A DNA stretch of 11,864 bases, from contig WFPU01000030.1 of assembly GCA_015487435.1 (NCBI GenBank), forward strand, positions 1 to 11,864, written 5' to 3'. The notes beneath the pieces are model-generated. The model saw only the letters and a list, made by a program, of their open reading frames with translations, was not told the origin of the DNA and ran no database searches. Positions 1 to 6,156 of this stretch are shown piece after piece. Position 1 is the first letter of the stretch. Every line of letters starts with the position of its first letter. Source of the stretch: Sulfurimonas sp. Lineage in GTDB: Bacteria > Campylobacterota > Campylobacteria > Campylobacterales > Sulfurimonadaceae. A program made the translations under genes and the position numbers.

Positions 1-117
1 AAGACTAATACAAGACGTTTTATGTGCTGGTACAAATGTCCAGAAAGGAAAGAAACATGTTTGACATTAGCCTTTGTGAAAACTATGAGTCTTAAAGAAC
101 ACACAACCATATTTTAA
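1..117 (+). CDS. Possible 3' end of an unidentified gene (partial, cut by window edge)
   Basis: Frame 1 is open from the first base for 38 codons and ends at TAA 115-117. The segment contains three cysteines in the pattern CWYKC-P-x5-C (residues 9-20 of the fragment), which could belong to a zinc-binding tail such as those in some transposases or DNA-binding proteins. Its base composition looks less AT-rich by eye than the gene that follows. I do not recognise the family. A 38-codon open stretch in AT-rich DNA can also arise by chance, so this is a weak call. If real, the stop lies 38 bases before the ATG of the next gene on the same strand. Confidence 0.22.
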   Translation, partial: KTNTRRFMCWYKCPERKETCLTLAFVKTMSLKEHTTIF

Positions 118-155
118 CGGTTTGGTTGATAAATATATTATACGAAGGATTTGAA

Positions 156-833
156 ATGAAAAATTCAAATGGAAACCCAACTGTAAACAACTTAGGTGAA
201 TCTTCTGATATTAATCATCCAACTTATGAAGAGATTATTGAATCAGTTTCATTTAGAGAAATGTCAAAGATAGAGTATGAAATGGAAGAATATCAAGGTT
301 ATGAATATGACTATGATTATGAAGAATTTGTAAATTTATATAATCAACAAATGTTAGTGAATCAAAAAATTCAGTTTGAGATATTATCAGAGTTGGAAAA
401 GTATGATTTCTCAAAAGATAAGTATGATTCATATATAGAGAAATTATCTAAAAAGATATTAGATTGTTTTGGTAATGGCAATATTAGAAAAAGTTTATAT
501 GATATACATATGATTGCTCTTAGAGAATTAACTCCTTTATTTTCTGATGCAGTTTTAGATATGTATCCAAATTATTTTATGAAAACCCACATAATCAATA
601 TCATTAAACATTTACAAAGTGTAATTGATGATGAAAATATAGTTAAAGAAATTCCGTATGTATTTTTTACAGCATTTATAAAAAGAAAAGCTTTTAAAGG
701 TTCTGACACAATGATAGAGGTAATGGATTATAATTTCTATAAAAAGAACTTTGATAAAATAAGTGAAGAGACATCTACAAAACAAATGATGAGATTATAT
801 GTTGAAGCAGATAGTAGATATTTTAAAAATTAG
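156..833 (+). CDS. Hypothetical protein, 225 aa, Tyr/Glu-rich N-terminal part
   Basis: I do not recognise this protein. It is soluble-looking, with no signal peptide or membrane segment. An acidic, tyrosine-rich stretch (EYEMEEYQGYEYDYDYEEF, about residues 40-58) lies near the N-terminus and is followed by a mostly helical, Lys/Glu-rich body. The ATG at 156 is preferred because AAGGA (145-149) sits 6 bases before it. A TTG at 126 is in the same frame but has no ribosome site and would place the AAGGA inside the gene. Codon use is strongly AT-rich. The gene ends facing the minus-strand ORF at 906-1214, with 72 bases between, and may overlap that gene's shifted tail by 4 bases. No function can be assigned. 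Its position beside a tRNA array suggests accessory DNA, but that is inference. Confidence 0.6.
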   Translation: MKNSNGNPTVNNLGESSDINHPTYEEIIESVSFREMSKIEYEMEEYQGYEYDYDYEEFVNLYNQQMLVNQKIQFEILSELEKYDFSKDKYDSYIEKLSKKILDCFGNGNIRKSLYDIHMIALRELTPLFSDAVLDMYPNYFMKTHIINIIKHLQSVIDDENIVKEIPYVFFTAFIKRKAFKGSDTMIEVMDYNFYKKNFDKISEETSTKQMMRLYVEADSRYFKN

Positions 834-905
834 TAGTATCCTAAACCCTCAACAACCTCTTCCTTAAAATGTGTAGAGAGATTTTCAGTTTCAATAAAAA
901 TAGTT
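830..905 (-). other. Out-of-frame coding-like tail of the 906-1214 gene (possible frameshift)
   Basis: Just past the TGA (906-908) of the 102-codon minus-strand gene, the frame shifted by +1 stays open to TAA at 830-832. That frame is open from 937 down, so both frames are open together across about 30 bases. It reads as ordinary protein (SYETIFIETENLSTHF, then KEEVVEGLGYY). Its codons (GAA, ATT, GTT, ACT, TTT) match those of the neighbouring genes. It has no ATG, GTG or TTG start of its own. The overlap contains short runs (AAAA, AAA, GGG, AAA) where one base could be gained or lost. The simplest reading is a frameshifted C-terminus, by mutation, sequencing error or, less likely, programmed shifting. 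Chance is still possible for a stretch this short. Confidence 0.35.
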
Positions 906-1214
906 TCATAACTTCTTTCCCTCTTTGAGTTGAGATTTTATCTCACTCAAAACTTCATTAATACCTCTCTGATAATCCCCATTTTTCAGAGTAGATATTT
1001 TATCCATCTCATCAGATATTATACTCTCAAATTCAATTTTTAACAATCTCTCTTTTTCAAAAAAGTGGTAGATTAAATCCAACACAAAAGTATAGGAGGT
1101 AACTTTTCCTTTTCTGTATTTATCAGAAATATCTAAACCCTTATTATATTTGTATTTAGAGAGTTCAGAGGAACAGTTGTTACTGATATTTTCTAAGAGT
1201 TTTTTAGTATCCAT
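906..1214 (-). CDS. Hypothetical protein, 102 aa, possibly frameshifted at its C-terminus
   Basis: I do not recognise this small, charged, mostly helical protein. It has no signal peptide or membrane segment. Residues about 25-60 (from GLDISDKYRKGK on to a hydrophobic/aromatic YTFVLDLIYHFFEKE) look like a compact helical domain, followed by an amphipathic helix rich in Glu and Lys. The start is an ATG at 1214 with no clear ribosome-binding site. A TATACA-like -10 lies only about 8 bases upstream, so the transcript might be nearly leaderless. The stop is followed by coding-like sequence in the +1 frame (see 830-905), so the original protein may have had about 125 residues. The gene lies downstream of the tRNA-Ser gene on the same strand. 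Function is unknown. Confidence 0.55.
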   Translation of the reverse strand: MDTKKLLENISNNCSSELSKYKYNKGLDISDKYRKGKVTSYTFVLDLIYHFFEKERLLKIEFESIISDEMDKISTLKNGDYQRGINEVLSEIKSQLKEGKKL

Positions 1215-1328
1215 TTTAGTAGTGTATAGTAAAAAATTATTTGGATTGAAAAGTATGGCAAGTTGTCATGGAATTCACAAAAATATGTCTGTTTGGTATA
1301 TGAATATAGATAAATTAAAAGTGTAAAA

Positions 1329-1348
1329 ACTGTTACTTTACTGTTACT
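1329..1348. repeat. Two 9-bp direct repeats at an 11-bp period
   Basis: ACTGTTACT occurs at 1329-1337 and again at 1340-1348, separated by TT. The 11-bp spacing places both copies on the same face of the helix, as in paired protein-binding sites. It lies in the gene-free stretch between the 102-residue ORF and the tRNA-Ser gene. No known operator or recombination site is recognised, and the sequence alone cannot exclude chance. Confidence 0.4.
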
Positions 1349-1382
1349 ATTGATTTTCGATTGTATAAAAGGTGGGTTAAAG

Positions 1383-1395
1383 CCCTATATTAGGG
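1383..1395 (-). terminator. Weak hairpin after the tRNA array
   Basis: CCCTA-TAT-TAGGG forms a perfect 5-bp stem with a 3-base loop, starting 9 bases past the encoded CCA of tRNA-Ser. On the minus strand it is followed by CTTTAACCC and then CCTTTTA, so the T-run is poor. It could serve as the end or processing signal of the tRNA transcript. No better terminator is visible before the next gene. Confidence 0.3.
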
Positions 1396-1403
1396 TGTTG
1401 AAG

Positions 1404-1492
1404 TGGTGGACCCTCAGAGATTCGAACTCTGGGAGGTATAACCCTCGCTGGTTTTCAAGACCAGTGCATTCGACCAACTCTGCCAAAGATCC
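1404..1492 (-). tRNA. tRNA-Ser (anticodon UGA)
   Basis: An 89-base class II tRNA with encoded CCA. The acceptor GGATCTT pairs with AGGGTCC (including G-U pairs). The D stem is GCA/TGC. The anticodon stem CTGGT/ACCAG encloses CTTGAAA, giving anticodon TGA, which reads UCN serine codons. A long variable arm (GAGG-GTTATA-CCTC) and a T arm CAGAG-TTCGAAT-CTCTG complete the fold. The discriminator base is A, whereas serine tRNAs of well-studied bacteria such as E. coli carry G. It is the last gene of the four-tRNA transcript. Confidence 0.96.
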
Positions 1493-1523
1493 ACGCGTTG
1501 TTTTGATAAGAATATTATAAAAC

Positions 1524-1597
1524 TGGAGGTGCCACCCAGATTTGAACTGGGGATAGCAGCTTTGCAGGCTGCGGCCTTACCACTTGGCGATGGCACC
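1524..1597 (-). tRNA. tRNA-Cys (anticodon GCA)
   Basis: A 74-base tRNA with encoded CCA. The acceptor GGTGCCA pairs perfectly with TGGCACC. The discriminator is U, the expected identity base for cysteine. The anticodon loop CTGCAAA gives GCA. The T arm carries TTCAAAT. It is third in the array, 18 bases after tRNA-Leu and 31 bases before tRNA-Ser. Confidence 0.97.
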
Positions 1598-1615
1598 AGT
1601 CACAATTTTAATCAA

Positions 1616-1702
1616 TGGTGCCCAGGGCCGGAGTCGAACCGGCACAGTATTGCTACCGGGGGATTTTAAGTCCCCTGCGTCTACCAATTTCGCCACCTGG
1701 GC
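1616..1702 (-). tRNA. tRNA-Leu (anticodon UAA)
   Basis: An 87-base class II tRNA with encoded CCA. The acceptor GCCCAGG pairs with CCTGGGC, and the discriminator is A, as expected for leucine. The anticodon stem GGGGA/TCCCC encloses CTTAAAA, giving anticodon TAA. The variable arm is long, and the T loop is TTCGACT. It is second in the array, 33 bases after tRNA-Gly. Confidence 0.97.
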
Positions 1703-1735
1703 ATCGTGAGTGTTTTCACAGTTTAACAATATTTA

Positions 1736-1810
<75 letters not shown>

Positions 1811-1841
1811 ATATCCAGCTTACTTCCATAAGTGAGCCGGA

Positions 1842-1870
1842 ATTATAGCTATTTTATTTTTATTTGTAAA
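1842..1870 (-). promoter_or_regulatory. Sigma70-type promoter of the tRNA array
   Basis: On the minus strand TTTACA (1865-1870) and TATAAT (1842-1847) are separated by exactly 17 bases. This near-consensus pair suits strong stable-RNA transcription. Transcription should begin near 1835, giving a leader of roughly 25 bases before tRNA-Gly. It stands back to back with the ilvD promoter. Confidence 0.85.
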
Positions 1871-1876
1871 GAGCAT

Positions 1877-1907
1877 TTGATGTAAATTTTTAAAAAAGTG
1901 GTATAAT
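1877..1907 (+). promoter_or_regulatory. Extended -10 promoter of ilvD
   Basis: TGG-TATAAT (1899-1907) is a perfect -10 hexamer with the TGN extension. Upstream, TTGATG (1877-1882) is a poor -35 at a long 19-base spacing, so the extended -10 probably carries the promoter. Such -10-dominated promoters are common in Campylobacterota. Transcription should start near 1914, giving a leader of about 47 bases. The -35 regions of this promoter and of the tRNA promoter are only 6 bases apart. Confidence 0.7.
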
Positions 1908-1960
1908 CGCAAATATATAAGATTTCAAATCAAGTTTGGAATGACAAAAGAGGAAGATAT

Positions 1961-3646
1961 ATGAGAAGTGACATTATTAAAAAAGGTTTTGACAAAGCTC
2001 CACACCGTTCACTGCTTCGCGCAACTGGACTTAAAGATGAAGATTTTGATAAACCATTTATAGGGATTGCAAATAGCTATATTGACATTATTCCAGGGCA
2101 TTTTTTCTTACATGAATATGGTGAAATTGTAAAAGAAGCTATTCGTGAGGCTGGTGGAGTGCCATTTGTATTTAATACTATTGGTGTTGATGATGGAATT
2201 GCTATGGGTCATGAGGGTATGCTTTACTCTTTACCATCTCGTGAAATTATTGCAGATTCTATTGAAACTGTAATGAACGCTCATCAACTAGATGCAATGA
2301 TATGTATCCCAAACTGTGACAAAATTGTTCCGGGTATGATTATGGGTGCTCTTCGTGTAAATGTTCCAACTATTTTTGTTTCAGGTGGTCCAATGGCTGC
2401 TGGGCATAAGGCTGATGGTACACCTATTGATTTATCTACTGCGTTTGAAGCTGTTGGTCAACATGCTGAGGGTAAAATGACAGATGAAGAACTTTATGAG
2501 ATTGAGTGTGAAGCTTGCCCATCAGGTGGAAGTTGTTCTGGTATGTTTACGGCTAACTCTATGAACACTCTTTGTGAAGCGATGGGTATAGCACTTCCTG
2601 GAAATGGAACTATTTTAGCAATGACTCCAGAGAGAATAGAGCTTGTTAAAGCAGCAGCTAAGAGAGTTGTAGAGATGGCAAAAGCAGAAGATCCAAGATT
2701 TAAAATAAAAAATATTTTAAATGAAAATGCTATACATAATGCTTTTGTTGTAGATATGGCAATGGGTGGAAGCTCAAACACAGTTCTTCACCTTTTAGCA
2801 ATTGCAAGAGAGACTGATGTTGAGTACAAAATACAAAACATCAATAAAATTGCAGATAAAGTAGCACATATCGCTAAAATATCTCCATCTTTAAGTACTG
2901 TTCATATGGATGATATTAACCGTGCTGGCGGTGTTAATGCAGTTATGAAAGAAGTAAGTCGTCGTGGAGGGTTACTACACCTTGATAGCCTTATGGTTTC
3001 AGGAGAAACTCTCCAAGAGAGAATTGCTGATGCTAATATTTTAGACGAAGAGATAATTCACACAAATGAAAATGCTTACTCTCAAGTTGGCGGTCTTTCT
3101 ATCCTTTTTGGAAACCTTGCATTAGAGGGTGCAGTTGTCAAAACTGCTGGAATCGAAGCTAATATGCGTAAATTTAAAGGTAAGGCAGTATGTTTTGATT
3201 CTCAACCAAAAGCTATTGCTGGAATTATGTCTCATAAAGTTAAAGCTGGTGATGTTGTAGTTATCCGTTATGAGGGTCCAAAAGGTGGTCCTGGTATGCA
3301 AGAGATGTTAGCTCCAACTGCTCTTATTCAAGGTATGGGTCTTGGTTCATCTGTTGCACTTATCACAGATGGTAGATTTAGTGGTGCTACAAAAGGTGCA
3401 TCTATTGGTCATGTATCTCCAGAAGCTGCTGAGGGTGGCTTAATTGCTTTTATCGAAGATGGCGATGAGATAGAATTAGATACAGATAAACATTTGTTAC
3501 AATTAAATGTAAGTGAAGAAATTTTAGCAAAACGAAAAGCTGCTTGGAAACCTTATAAAAATGAAGTAAAATCTAAATGGCTTAAACGTTACCAGCTTTT
3601 AGTTTCAAATGCTTCAAATGGTGCAATACTAAAAACAGAACTTTAA
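1961..3646 (+). CDS. ilvD: Dihydroxy-acid dehydratase
   Basis: This cytoplasmic Fe-S enzyme dehydrates 2,3-dihydroxy-3-methylbutanoate or -pentanoate to the 2-keto acids, the penultimate step to valine and isoleucine (and towards leucine and pantothenate). The 561-residue length is normal. Visible motifs are IPNCDKIVPGMIMG (Cys119), the GSCSGMFTANSMNT signature (Cys192), VDDGIAMGHEGM (76-87), the glycine-rich RYEGPKGGPGMQEM and the C-terminal ITDGRFSGATKGASIGHVSP signature. At the first cluster position it has PGH (45-47), as in the E. coli enzyme, rather than the PCN of [2Fe-2S] types, which suggests a [4Fe-4S] cluster. The ATG follows AGGAAG (1951-1956). It has its own promoter, no other ilv gene lies nearby, and its stop overlaps that of the facing methyltransferase gene by 3 bases. 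Confidence 0.97.
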   Translation: MRSDIIKKGFDKAPHRSLLRATGLKDEDFDKPFIGIANSYIDIIPGHFFLHEYGEIVKEAIREAGGVPFVFNTIGVDDGIAMGHEGMLYSLPSREIIADSIETVMNAHQLDAMICIPNCDKIVPGMIMGALRVNVPTIFVSGGPMAAGHKADGTPIDLSTAFEAVGQHAEGKMTDEELYEIECEACPSGGSCSGMFTANSMNTLCEAMGIALPGNGTILAMTPERIELVKAAAKRVVEMAKAEDPRFKIKNILNENAIHNAFVVDMAMGGSSNTVLHLLAIARETDVEYKIQNINKIADKVAHIAKISPSLSTVHMDDINRAGGVNAVMKEVSRRGGLLHLDSLMVSGETLQERIADANILDEEIIHTNENAYSQVGGLSILFGNLALEGAVVKTAGIEANMRKFKGKAVCFDSQPKAIAGIMSHKVKAGDVVVIRYEGPKGGPGMQEMLAPTALIQGMGLGSSVALITDGRFSGATKGASIGHVSPEAAEGGLIAFIEDGDEIELDTDKHLLQLNVSEEILAKRKAAWKPYKNEVKSKWLKRYQLLVSNASNGAILKTEL

Positions 3647-4284
3647 ACTTTTTTGAGTAATACACTTTTTATTAAGTCATTACTCAAAACCTCAAAGCCA
3701 TTCATATTTGCTAAAACTTCAAAGGTGTAGGGTCTAAAAAAGCAAATATGAGTTGGATCATTTTTATACCACCACTTTTTAAAATTTTCCTCTTTATTTT
3801 TATGAAACTGCGTCATTAAAGCTAAATATCCATCTTTTTTTATATGATTAGAGAAAAGCTCAAAAACTTCTAATGGATTTTGTATATGCTCTATCACTTC
3901 TGTTGAAGTTATTAAATCATACTTTTTGTTTTCATATACTTTTTGAGGGGAAAAATACTTATCGTAAATATCAACCTTTAAGCCTTTTTGCTTTAAAAGT
4001 TCAGATAAAACAGGGCCTGGTCCACTTCCAAATTCTAGTGCTGTTTTTATATCTTGTGTGTATGGTTTAAATATAAAATTTATAAATTTTTTAAACATCT
4101 CAACATAACCAGAGGATTCCATCGTATTATTGTGATGACTATACTGTTTTAATTCATTAGTTTTATCTACATAATTTTTAGGATTTTTAAAAATAAATTC
4201 ACACTTTTGACAATGAAAAAATTCCCAGTTGTTGCGCTTATCTATGAAAGAGATTGTGGGCTTATTGCAGATTTTGCAGTTCAT
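3643..4284 (-). CDS. Class I SAM-dependent methyltransferase with N-terminal zinc ribbon
   Basis: A 213-residue cytoplasmic protein. It opens with a treble-clef-like zinc site (Cys3-x2-Cys6 and Cys25-x2-Cys28, HCQKCEFIFKNP). A Rossmann methyltransferase domain of the Methyltransf_23 type follows. Motif I is ALEFGSGPGP (82-91), the acidic end of the second strand is VDIYDKY (104-110), and STEVIEHIQNP (127-137) is the usual post-motif segment. The C-terminal part has the HICFFRPYTFEVL (179-191) seen in this family. Substrate unknown: such proteins act on sugars, lipids or small molecules, and I see no clue here. No clear ribosome site precedes the ATG. The gene diverges from thrS and converges on ilvD, so it is probably transcribed alone. 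Confidence 0.85.
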   Translation of the reverse strand: MNCKICNKPTISFIDKRNNWEFFHCQKCEFIFKNPKNYVDKTNELKQYSHHNNTMESSGYVEMFKKFINFIFKPYTQDIKTALEFGSGPGPVLSELLKQKGLKVDIYDKYFSPQKVYENKKYDLITSTEVIEHIQNPLEVFELFSNHIKKDGYLALMTQFHKNKEENFKKWWYKNDPTHICFFRPYTFEVLANMNGFEVLSNDLIKSVLLKKV

Positions 4285-4310
4285 TTATCGACTTTAAAGT
4301 AAAATTTAAG

Positions 4311-4320
4311 TATTATAGCA
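4311..4320. promoter_or_regulatory. Shared -10 region of the divergent methyltransferase and thrS genes
   Basis: Only 63 bases separate two divergent starts. On the minus strand TGC-TATAAT (4312-4320) is an extended -10 about 28 bases before the methyltransferase ATG. On the plus strand TATTAT (4311-4316) overlaps it and could serve thrS with a leader of about 25 bases. No good -35 is seen for either. If both are used, polymerases would compete for the same bases. Confidence 0.45.
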
Positions 4321-4347
4321 AAAAAAATTATACAGGAAGAAAAGAAT

Positions 4348-6156
4348 TTGGATGCAATTGCACTAAAACATAATGATGAAATTATAGATCTTCAAACTGC
4401 CAAGGAGCTTGGATTTGAGGGTGAACAAATTCATCTTGATAACTCTCCAGAAGCACTAGATATACTCCGTCACTCAACAGCTCACTTGATGGCTCAAGCT
4501 ATAAAAAGTCTTTATCCAGATGCAAAATTTTATGTAGGACCAACTGTTAAAGAGGGTTTTTATTATGATTTTAAAACTGAATCAGAGATAGGCGAAGGTG
4601 ATTTAAAAAGAATAGAAAAACAGATGCTTTCTTTTGCTAAGAAAAAATTTCCAATTGAAAAATATGAAATTACAATGGATGAAGCAAAAGAGAAATTCAA
4701 AGATGACCACTTAAAACTTGCAGTGATGGAGCGTATTCCAAGCGATACTGTTAGCATATATAAGCAAGGTGAATTTGAAGATTTATGTCGTGGACCACAC
4801 TTACCAACAATTGGTTTAATCAGATACTTCAAACTTCTTAAACTTGCTGGTGCTTACCTTGGCGGAGATTCTAAAAACGAAATGTTAACTCGTATATATG
4901 GAATCGCTTTTGCAGATAAAGAGTCTTTAAAAAACCACATGATTATGCTCGCTGAAGCTGAAAAGCGTGATCATAGAAAAATCGGTAATGAGATGAAACT
5001 TTTTACTTTCCGTGAAGAGGTTGGAGCTGGTTTTCCTATTTGGCTTCCAGCTGGTGGTCGTCTTCGTGCAAGATTAGAAAGCCTACTTTTTAAAGCTCAC
5101 CGTAAAAGAGGTTATGAACCCGTTCGTGGTCCAGAGATGCTTAAAAGTGAACTATGGAAAACATCAGGTCATTACCAAAATTATGGCGAAAATATGTACT
5201 TTACAACTATTGATGATGTGGAGTTTGGTGTTAAGCCTATGAACTGTGTTGGACATATTAAAGTATATGAAGATGATCTTCACTCTTATCGTGATTTACC
5301 TATAAAATATTTTGAATACGGCGTGGTTCACCGTCATGAATTTACGGGCGCTCTTCATGGACTGTTTCGTGTTCGTGAGTTTACTCAAGATGATGCACAT
5401 ATCTTTTGTACAATGGACCAAGTAGAAGAACAAATTATTGAAGTTGTTGATTTTGTAGATAAAATTATGTCAACTTTTGAATTTGATTACAAGATGATGG
5501 TATCGACTAAACCTGAGAAGGCTGTTGGTGGTGATGAGATTTGGGATCTATCAACACAAGCTCTTAAAAATGCGATGGATAAAAATTCACTTCCGTATGA
5601 AATTGATGAGGGTGGTGGAGCTTTTTATGGTCCTAAAATAGACATTAAAATTACAGATGCGATTGGTCGTGAGTGGCAATGTGGAACAATCCAATTAGAT
5701 TTTAATCTTCCAGAGAGATTTAAGCTAGAGTATAACGGCGAAAATAACGATAAAATTCAACCAGTTATGATTCATAGAGCAATTCTTGGTTCATTTGAAA
5801 GATTCATTGGAATTTTAACTGAGCATTACGCTGGAGAGTTCCCAATGTTTATAGCCCCTACACAAGTTGCATTTATTCCAATTGCAGATACACATAAAGA
5901 GTATGCTAAGGAATTATCAGATAAACTTATCGACATTGGTGCCGATAGTAGTATATACGATAAAAATGATTCTTTAAATAAAAGAGTCCGTACAGCTGAA
6001 AAAAGCCGTGTCCCTATGCTAATTATCATCGGCGACGAGGAAGTTGAGAGTAAAACAGTGGCAATTCGCGATAGAAGAACTCGTGAACAATATAATTTAA
6101 GTGAAGAGGAATTTTTGAAACTTATACAAACTAAAATAAATGAGGTAAATTTTTGA
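4348..6156 (+). CDS. thrS: Threonyl-tRNA synthetase
   Basis: It charges tRNA-Thr with threonine and hydrolyses mischarged Ser-tRNA-Thr. At 602 residues it is about 40 shorter than the E. coli enzyme, because the N-terminal TGS-like domain (about 1-35) is reduced, as in Campylobacter. The editing domain has HSTAH (42-46) and CRGPH (147-151). The catalytic class II core includes GYEPVRGPEM (255-264), VVHRHE...GLFRVREFTQDDAHIFC (327-354) and GSFERFIGIL (481-490). The zinc ligands are Cys300, His351 and His476. An anticodon-binding domain fills about 500-602. The start is TTG, placed behind AGGAAG (4334-4339). The closest in-frame ATG is far inside conserved sequence. infC overlaps its last 4 bases. 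Confidence 0.97.
   Translation: MDAIALKHNDEIIDLQTAKELGFEGEQIHLDNSPEALDILRHSTAHLMAQAIKSLYPDAKFYVGPTVKEGFYYDFKTESEIGEGDLKRIEKQMLSFAKKKFPIEKYEITMDEAKEKFKDDHLKLAVMERIPSDTVSIYKQGEFEDLCRGPHLPTIGLIRYFKLLKLAGAYLGGDSKNEMLTRIYGIAFADKESLKNHMIMLAEAEKRDHRKIGNEMKLFTFREEVGAGFPIWLPAGGRLRARLESLLFKAHRKRGYEPVRGPEMLKSELWKTSGHYQNYGENMYFTTIDDVEFGVKPMNCVGHIKVYEDDLHSYRDLPIKYFEYGVVHRHEFTGALHGLFRVREFTQDDAHIFCTMDQVEEQIIEVVDFVDKIMSTFEFDYKMMVSTKPEKAVGGDEIWDLSTQALKNAMDKNSLPYEIDEGGGAFYGPKIDIKITDAIGREWQCGTIQLDFNLPERFKLEYNGENNDKIQPVMIHRAILGSFERFIGILTEHYAGEFPMFIAPTQVAFIPIADTHKEYAKELSDKLIDIGADSSIYDKNDSLNKRVRTAEKSRVPMLIIIGDEEVESKTVAIRDRRTREQYNLSEEEFLKLIQTKINEVNF

Noticed and set aside
126..155. TTG start ten codons upstream of the 225-residue protein
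   Set aside because: No ribosome site precedes it, whereas AAGGA is correctly placed before the ATG at 156.
841..909. 22-codon ORF starting at the ATGA overlap after the 102-residue gene (minus strand)
   Set aside because: A GAGGG site precedes it, but it uses AGG and CTG/CTA codons unlike the neighbours. The other frame across the same bases looks much more like coding sequence.
1255..1326. 23-codon plus-strand ORF in the gap beside the tRNA array
   Set aside because: It has no ribosome site and no codon or composition signal. Short open frames are common by chance in AT-rich DNA.
1414..1596. 60-codon minus-strand ORF over tRNA-Cys and tRNA-Ser
   Set aside because: It lies inside two tRNA genes and reads through their conserved arms, so it is a shadow and not a protein gene.
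1941..1964. Seven-codon ORF in the ilvD leader ending on ATGA at the ilvD start
   Set aside because: It has no ribosome site and no run of Ile, Leu or Val codons, so it does not look like an attenuation leader peptide. Its body is mostly the ilvD Shine-Dalgarno sequence.
2494..2781. 95-codon minus-strand ORF inside ilvD
   Set aside because: It is antisense to highly conserved ilvD coding sequence, and its composition mirrors that gene.
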